A DNA stretch of 64,000 nucleotides from Devosia sp. GTDB lineage: Bacteria > Pseudomonadota > Alphaproteobacteria > Rhizobiales > Devosiaceae. The notes below the pieces were generated by a model. That model made no database searches, had not been told where the DNA came from, and saw only the letters and a program-made list of their open reading frames with translations. The translations under genes and the position numbers were made by a program. Shown piece by piece: positions 61,515 to 64,000 of this stretch (its first letter is position 1; every line of letters starts with the position of its first letter). The stretch covers positions 100,470 to 164,469 of the forward strand of contig NZ_JAGIAW010000008.1 in assembly GCF_017744655.1 (NCBI RefSeq), read 5' to 3'.

Positions 61515-62404
61515 GGCCAAGCCGCATAAGACCCGTCGCGTCGTCCCAGTCGCTGCGCCGCCTGCTGCCTGAATCGCCCCGGAGAAATCCCCTTCCGCTG
61601 CGAAAAGAACCGGCTGAAATAGCCCGCGTCCCGAAAACCCAGCGCATCGGCCACTTCGCCCACCTGCATCGAGGATCGCTCCAACAGCGCCTCGGCGTCC
61701 TCGAGCAATCGCCGGTGCACCAGATCGAGCGGCGTCACCCCCGTCGCCCGCTTGATCGCCGTATTCAGCCGGTCCGTCGTGATCCCCATGGCGCCAGCAT
61801 AATCGGCCACCCGCCAATGCCGCCGCGCATTGAGCTCCACCAATTGCAAAAAGCCCTGTACCAGCATACGCGGCGAACTCTGCGCCGGTCGCGTTCCCCC
61901 GCCACCCAGCCGCCAGAAAGCAATGAGCACGAGGCAAAGCCGGCTCATCACCGCCTCGCGCATCCCAGGCAGGTCTTCAAACAATTCCTCGCTGAGCGCC
62001 GCAATATCAGCGCCAATCCCACGCGCCGCCTTGCCATCGAGCGGCACGCCGAGCAGCGGCCTTTCCATGCCCTCGCGCAGTGGTCCGGCAATGGCGGTGG
62101 CCGGCACGACCCGCGCCAATGCGCCATCCGAAACCGTCAGTGCCGCCCCGCGCGCCCCCGCCGCCAGTCGCAGTTGCCCGCCTCGTCCGCCTGGCAACCA
62201 GATGAGGCACGGCCCGCGCACGGTGGTGACTGTATCGCCCAACCGCACCTCACCTTCACCGGCATTGAGCAAAAACCCATGCGCCGAGCGCCGCGCCCGA
62301 TCCCCGGCAAAACTCCATTCCGACGACCCGAGGCTGCCGGTCAGATCAGTCACCTCGACATCTGGCCCCTCCACCCGAGCGCCCTGCGCCATGGCTTGAT
62401 GCAC
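61511..62404 (-). CDS. AraC-family transcriptional regulator
   Basis: A 297-residue regulator. The C-terminal ~100 residues hold two helix-turn-helix units (WRVADYAGAMGITTDRLNTAIKRATGVTPLDLVHRRLLEDAEALLERSSMQVGEVADALGFRDAGYFSRFFSQRKGISPGRFRQ). The N-terminal cupin-like ligand domain is atypical and Gly/Arg-rich. Divergent from the binding-protein gene at 62589, so it probably controls uptake of an aromatic compound. PobR-like regulators of 4-hydroxybenzoate genes belong to this family in rhizobia, but I cannot confirm that identity. Confidence 0.88.
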   Translation of the reverse strand: MHQAMAQGARVEGPDVEVTDLTGSLGSSEWSFAGDRARRSAHGFLLNAGEGEVRLGDTVTTVRGPCLIWLPGGRGGQLRLAAGARGAALTVSDGALARVVPATAIAGPLREGMERPLLGVPLDGKAARGIGADIAALSEELFEDLPGMREAVMSRLCLVLIAFWRLGGGGTRPAQSSPRMLVQGFLQLVELNARRHWRVADYAGAMGITTDRLNTAIKRATGVTPLDLVHRRLLEDAEALLERSSMQVGEVADALGFRDAGYFSRFFSQRKGISPGRFRQQAAQRLGRRDGSYAAWP

Positions 62405-62433
62405 GTTCCTCTCCCCGAAATGCCGTTAAAAAT

Positions 62434-62492
62434 ACAAAACTCTCTCAGTTTTGTCCATTTCGCTGGGGTCAAACCCGGCCTAGCGTTTTGTC
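62434..62492. promoter_or_regulatory. Palindrome and repeated half-site between araC-type and transporter genes
   Basis: ACAAAACT-CTCTC-AGTTTTGT (62434-62454) has perfect 8-bp arms; the half-site GTTTTGTC occurs at 62448-62455 and again at 62485-62492. Repeated half-sites in a divergent intergenic gap are typical of AraC-family operators. Confidence 0.52.
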
Positions 62493-62588
62493 AGGGTCGG
62501 AACCGGACACCCAAAACCGCCGCCAAGGCAGGGGTCCGGAACCGAGATTTTGGGAAGCGCCCGCCGGGAGCGGGCATGGGAGGACGAC

Positions 62589-63824
62589 ATGACTGATCTG
62601 TCTCGTAGAACGCTGCTTCAAGCCATGGGCACCGGGGCACTCGCCACGGCTCTTGCCAGCCTGCCTACCTTCGCGCAGGACCGTACCGCCATCCGCATCG
62701 GCTACGCCGTCTCGAAAACCGGCGCCAATGCCGGTGGCGCCGGCATCTCGACCATTCCGAATTACCTGCTCTGGGTCGACGACGTGAACAAGGCCGGCGG
62801 CCTCGAGCTTTCCAAGCTCGGTGTGACGCTGCCGCTCGAAGTCACCGAGTATGACGATCGCTCTTCCGCCGAGGAAACTGTTAGGGCTATCGAGCGCCTC
62901 GCGACGCAAGACAATGTCGATTTCATCCTGCCCTCCTGGGGCACGGGCTCCAACCTTGCCGCCGGCCCGACCTTCGACCGCTTCCAGTTCCCCCAGCTCG
63001 CCGGCACCGCCGTCACCGATATGGCCCCGCAACTGGTGCAGCGCTGGAAGAACTCTTTCTGGTTCCTCGGCGGCGGCCACGACTATGCCAATGCTCTGGT
63101 CGATCTCCTGGTAAAACAGCGTGACGCCGGAGCGATCAACAATAAAGTCGCCATTGCCTCAGTGGCAGACGGTTTTGGCATCGACCTTTCCAAGGCCGCG
63201 ACGCCCGCTTTCCAGGCCGCCGGTTTCGAGCTGGTCTACGACAAGACCTACCCGCTCGGCACGTCCGATTTCGCACCTATCATCAATGAAGTCTCCGGCC
63301 TCGGCGTCGATACCTTCGTCGCCTTCTCCTATCCGCCCGATACCTTCGCACTGACCCAGCAGGCCGTGGTTGCCAATTTCAGCCCGAAGATTTTCTATCT
63401 CGGCGTCGGCACGGCCTTCCCGATCTACCCGAACGTCGCCGGTCCCAACCACAATGGCGTCATGGGCGTCGGCGGCATCGACCCCGACAGCGAAGCCATC
63501 GCTGCTTACTTCGAGCGCCACACCGCCCTCGTCGGCCAAGCCCCCGATAGCTGGGCCAGCGCCGTCACCTATGCCAGCCTCGAAATTTTGGGCCAGGCCA
63601 TTACCCGCGTCGGCGACCTCGACAAATCAGCCGTCGCAGCCGAAATCGCCACCGGCGAATTCGACACGATCCTCGGCAAGGTCAAACTCGTCGACAACCA
63701 GCTCCGCGCCTTGTGGACTGTCGGCCAGTGGCAAGACGGCAAATTCGTCGGCCTCGCCCACACCGAAGGCAAAGCCGCCCGTGAACCGGTGGTGCCAAAG
63801 CCCGCCTGGGTTCCCGCGAGCTAA
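62589..63824 (+). CDS. ABC transporter substrate-binding protein (branched-chain amino acid/aromatic type, Peripla_BP_6)
   Basis: A 411-residue periplasmic binding protein of the HAAT family. The leader MTDLSRRTLLQAMGTGALATALASLPTFAQ has a twin-arginine motif (SRRTLLQ) and cleavage after TFA-Q (~30), so Tat export is likely, as seen in some HAAT receptors. Core segments: IRIGYAVSKTGANAGGAG, YDDRSSAEETVRAIERL, DFILPSWGTGSN. ATG 62589 follows GGGAGGA. In Sinorhizobium a similar receptor gene, pcaM, belongs to the PcaQ-controlled protocatechuate importer, and the location beside pcaQ makes this a candidate counterpart. No permease or ATPase gene is seen before the window ends. Confidence 0.87.
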   Translation: MTDLSRRTLLQAMGTGALATALASLPTFAQDRTAIRIGYAVSKTGANAGGAGISTIPNYLLWVDDVNKAGGLELSKLGVTLPLEVTEYDDRSSAEETVRAIERLATQDNVDFILPSWGTGSNLAAGPTFDRFQFPQLAGTAVTDMAPQLVQRWKNSFWFLGGGHDYANALVDLLVKQRDAGAINNKVAIASVADGFGIDLSKAATPAFQAAGFELVYDKTYPLGTSDFAPIINEVSGLGVDTFVAFSYPPDTFALTQQAVVANFSPKIFYLGVGTAFPIYPNVAGPNHNGVMGVGGIDPDSEAIAAYFERHTALVGQAPDSWASAVTYASLEILGQAITRVGDLDKSAVAAEIATGEFDTILGKVKLVDNQLRALWTVGQWQDGKFVGLAHTEGKAAREPVVPKPAWVPAS

Positions 63825-63867
63825 GGAAAGACACCCCCTCCCATCCTCCCCCATCAAGGGGGAGGTG
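63779..63867. repeat. Left arm of an 89-bp perfect inverted repeat
   Basis: Every base from 63779 to 63867 is complementary to 64000 down to 63912. The arm includes the last 14 codons and the stop of the binding-protein gene plus 43 bp beyond it. A 44-bp unpaired centre (63868-63911) separates the arms. Confidence 0.95.
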
Positions 63868-63911
63868 AAGGCTGGTGCCTTGGGCAATATGCTGCCCCAA
63901 ACTCGATATGA

Positions 63912-64000
63912 CACCTCCCCCTTGATGGGGGAGGATGGGAGGGGGTGTCTTTCCTTAGCTCGCGGGAACCCAGGCGGGCTTTGGCACCACCGGTTCACGG
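63912..64000. repeat. Right arm of the 89-bp perfect inverted repeat (continues past window)
   Basis: Exact reverse complement of 63779-63867; its outer end is set by the window edge, so the true length is at least 89 bp. The inner 43 bp of the pair belong to the GA/CT-rich dispersed repeat family also seen at 39300; the outer 46 bp are coding sequence. Confidence 0.95.
63955..64000 (-). CDS. 3' end of an inverted second copy of the ABC substrate-binding protein gene (partial)
   Basis: Reading inward from the window edge on the minus strand gives REPVVPKPAWVPAS and a TAA stop (63957-63955), base for base the end of the gene at 62589-63824. Only these 14 codons are visible. It may be the end of a convergent paralog or the product of an assembly fold-back. 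Confidence 0.6.
   Translation of the reverse strand, partial: REPVVPKPAWVPAS

Noticed and set aside
63627..63998. 123-codon minus-strand frame at the window end
   Set aside because: It crosses the inverted repeat in a frame that does not match the duplicated gene tail; the meaningful minus-strand frame is the one ending at 63955.
1..64000. CRISPR array, prophage, integron or transposase
   Set aside because: No regularly spaced direct repeats, phage structural genes, integrase or transposase were found; repeats present are short palindromes.
1..64000. tRNA or rRNA genes
   Set aside because: No cloverleaf-like GGTTCGANTCC T-arm with a matching acceptor stem, and no conserved rRNA segments were seen in the gaps between genes.

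Overview
The window is GC-rich, gene-dense chromosomal DNA from an alphaproteobacterium, most likely of the order Hyphomicrobiales (Rhizobiales). A Devosiaceae-type genome is my best guess, but the sequence alone does not settle it. The order-level placement rests on a DivL-type Tyr pseudo-kinase followed by tsaE, a RirA iron regulator with Irr/RirA-type sites, a PcaQ-linked pcaDCHGB operon, and numerous short palindromic intergenic repeats. I see no rRNA, tRNA, CRISPR array, prophage or insertion sequence.

Layout. (1) 1-3.6 kb: the end of a LuxR-type regulator, an acyl-homoserine-lactone synthase, a membrane family-2 glycosyltransferase and a DUF2937-type membrane protein. (2) 3.7-12 kb: ahcY, then three consecutive chemoreceptor genes, each with its own terminator and all ending in DWSEF. 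(3) 12.4-15.3 kb: divL-tsaE. (4) 15.4-19.8 kb: ugpBAEC glycerol-3-phosphate importer behind a three-repeat Pho box. (5) 20-24.8 kb: a CHASE/PAS/GGDEF/EAL enzyme, a Gfo/Idh/MocA oxidoreductase and a YihY-type membrane protein. (6) 24.9-30.3 kb: dppABCDF peptide importer on the minus strand. (7) 30.5-33.9 kb: VOC protein, exported protein, aldo/keto reductase and ROK regulator. (8) 33.9-37 kb: HU/IHF protein, rirA with an Irr-like promoter, a probable iron-regulated small RNA or attenuator leader, and a Uup-type ABC-F ATPase. (9) 37.1-46 kb: a sugar-acid catabolic locus, probably L-fucose or a related 6-deoxy sugar, with two oxidoreductases, a FadR-type regulator, a ribose-type ABC importer, a 2-keto-3-deoxy-L-fuconate dehydrogenase-like SDR and L-fuconate dehydratase. 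(10) 46-52.2 kb: an HD-GYP response regulator and an iron-siderophore ABC importer with duplicated binding proteins. (11) 52.3-53.9 kb: a class D beta-lactamase and a lipoprotein lytic transglycosylase. (12) 54.1-64 kb: the complete protocatechuate branch of the beta-ketoadipate pathway (pcaIJF, pcaDCHGB, pcaQ), an AraC regulator and a branched-chain-amino-acid-type binding protein.

Two signals deserve most attention. First, the 200 bp after rirA holds two overlapping-spaced TGA-N9-TCA iron-responsive motifs on a near-consensus promoter, followed by about 120 nt of structured RNA ending in a strong terminator. This looks like an iron-controlled small RNA, or an attenuator for the ABC-F gene. 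Second, the last 222 bp form a perfect inverted repeat with arms of at least 89 bp that include the 3' end of the last gene. This is either a very recent inverted gene duplication or an assembly fold-back.
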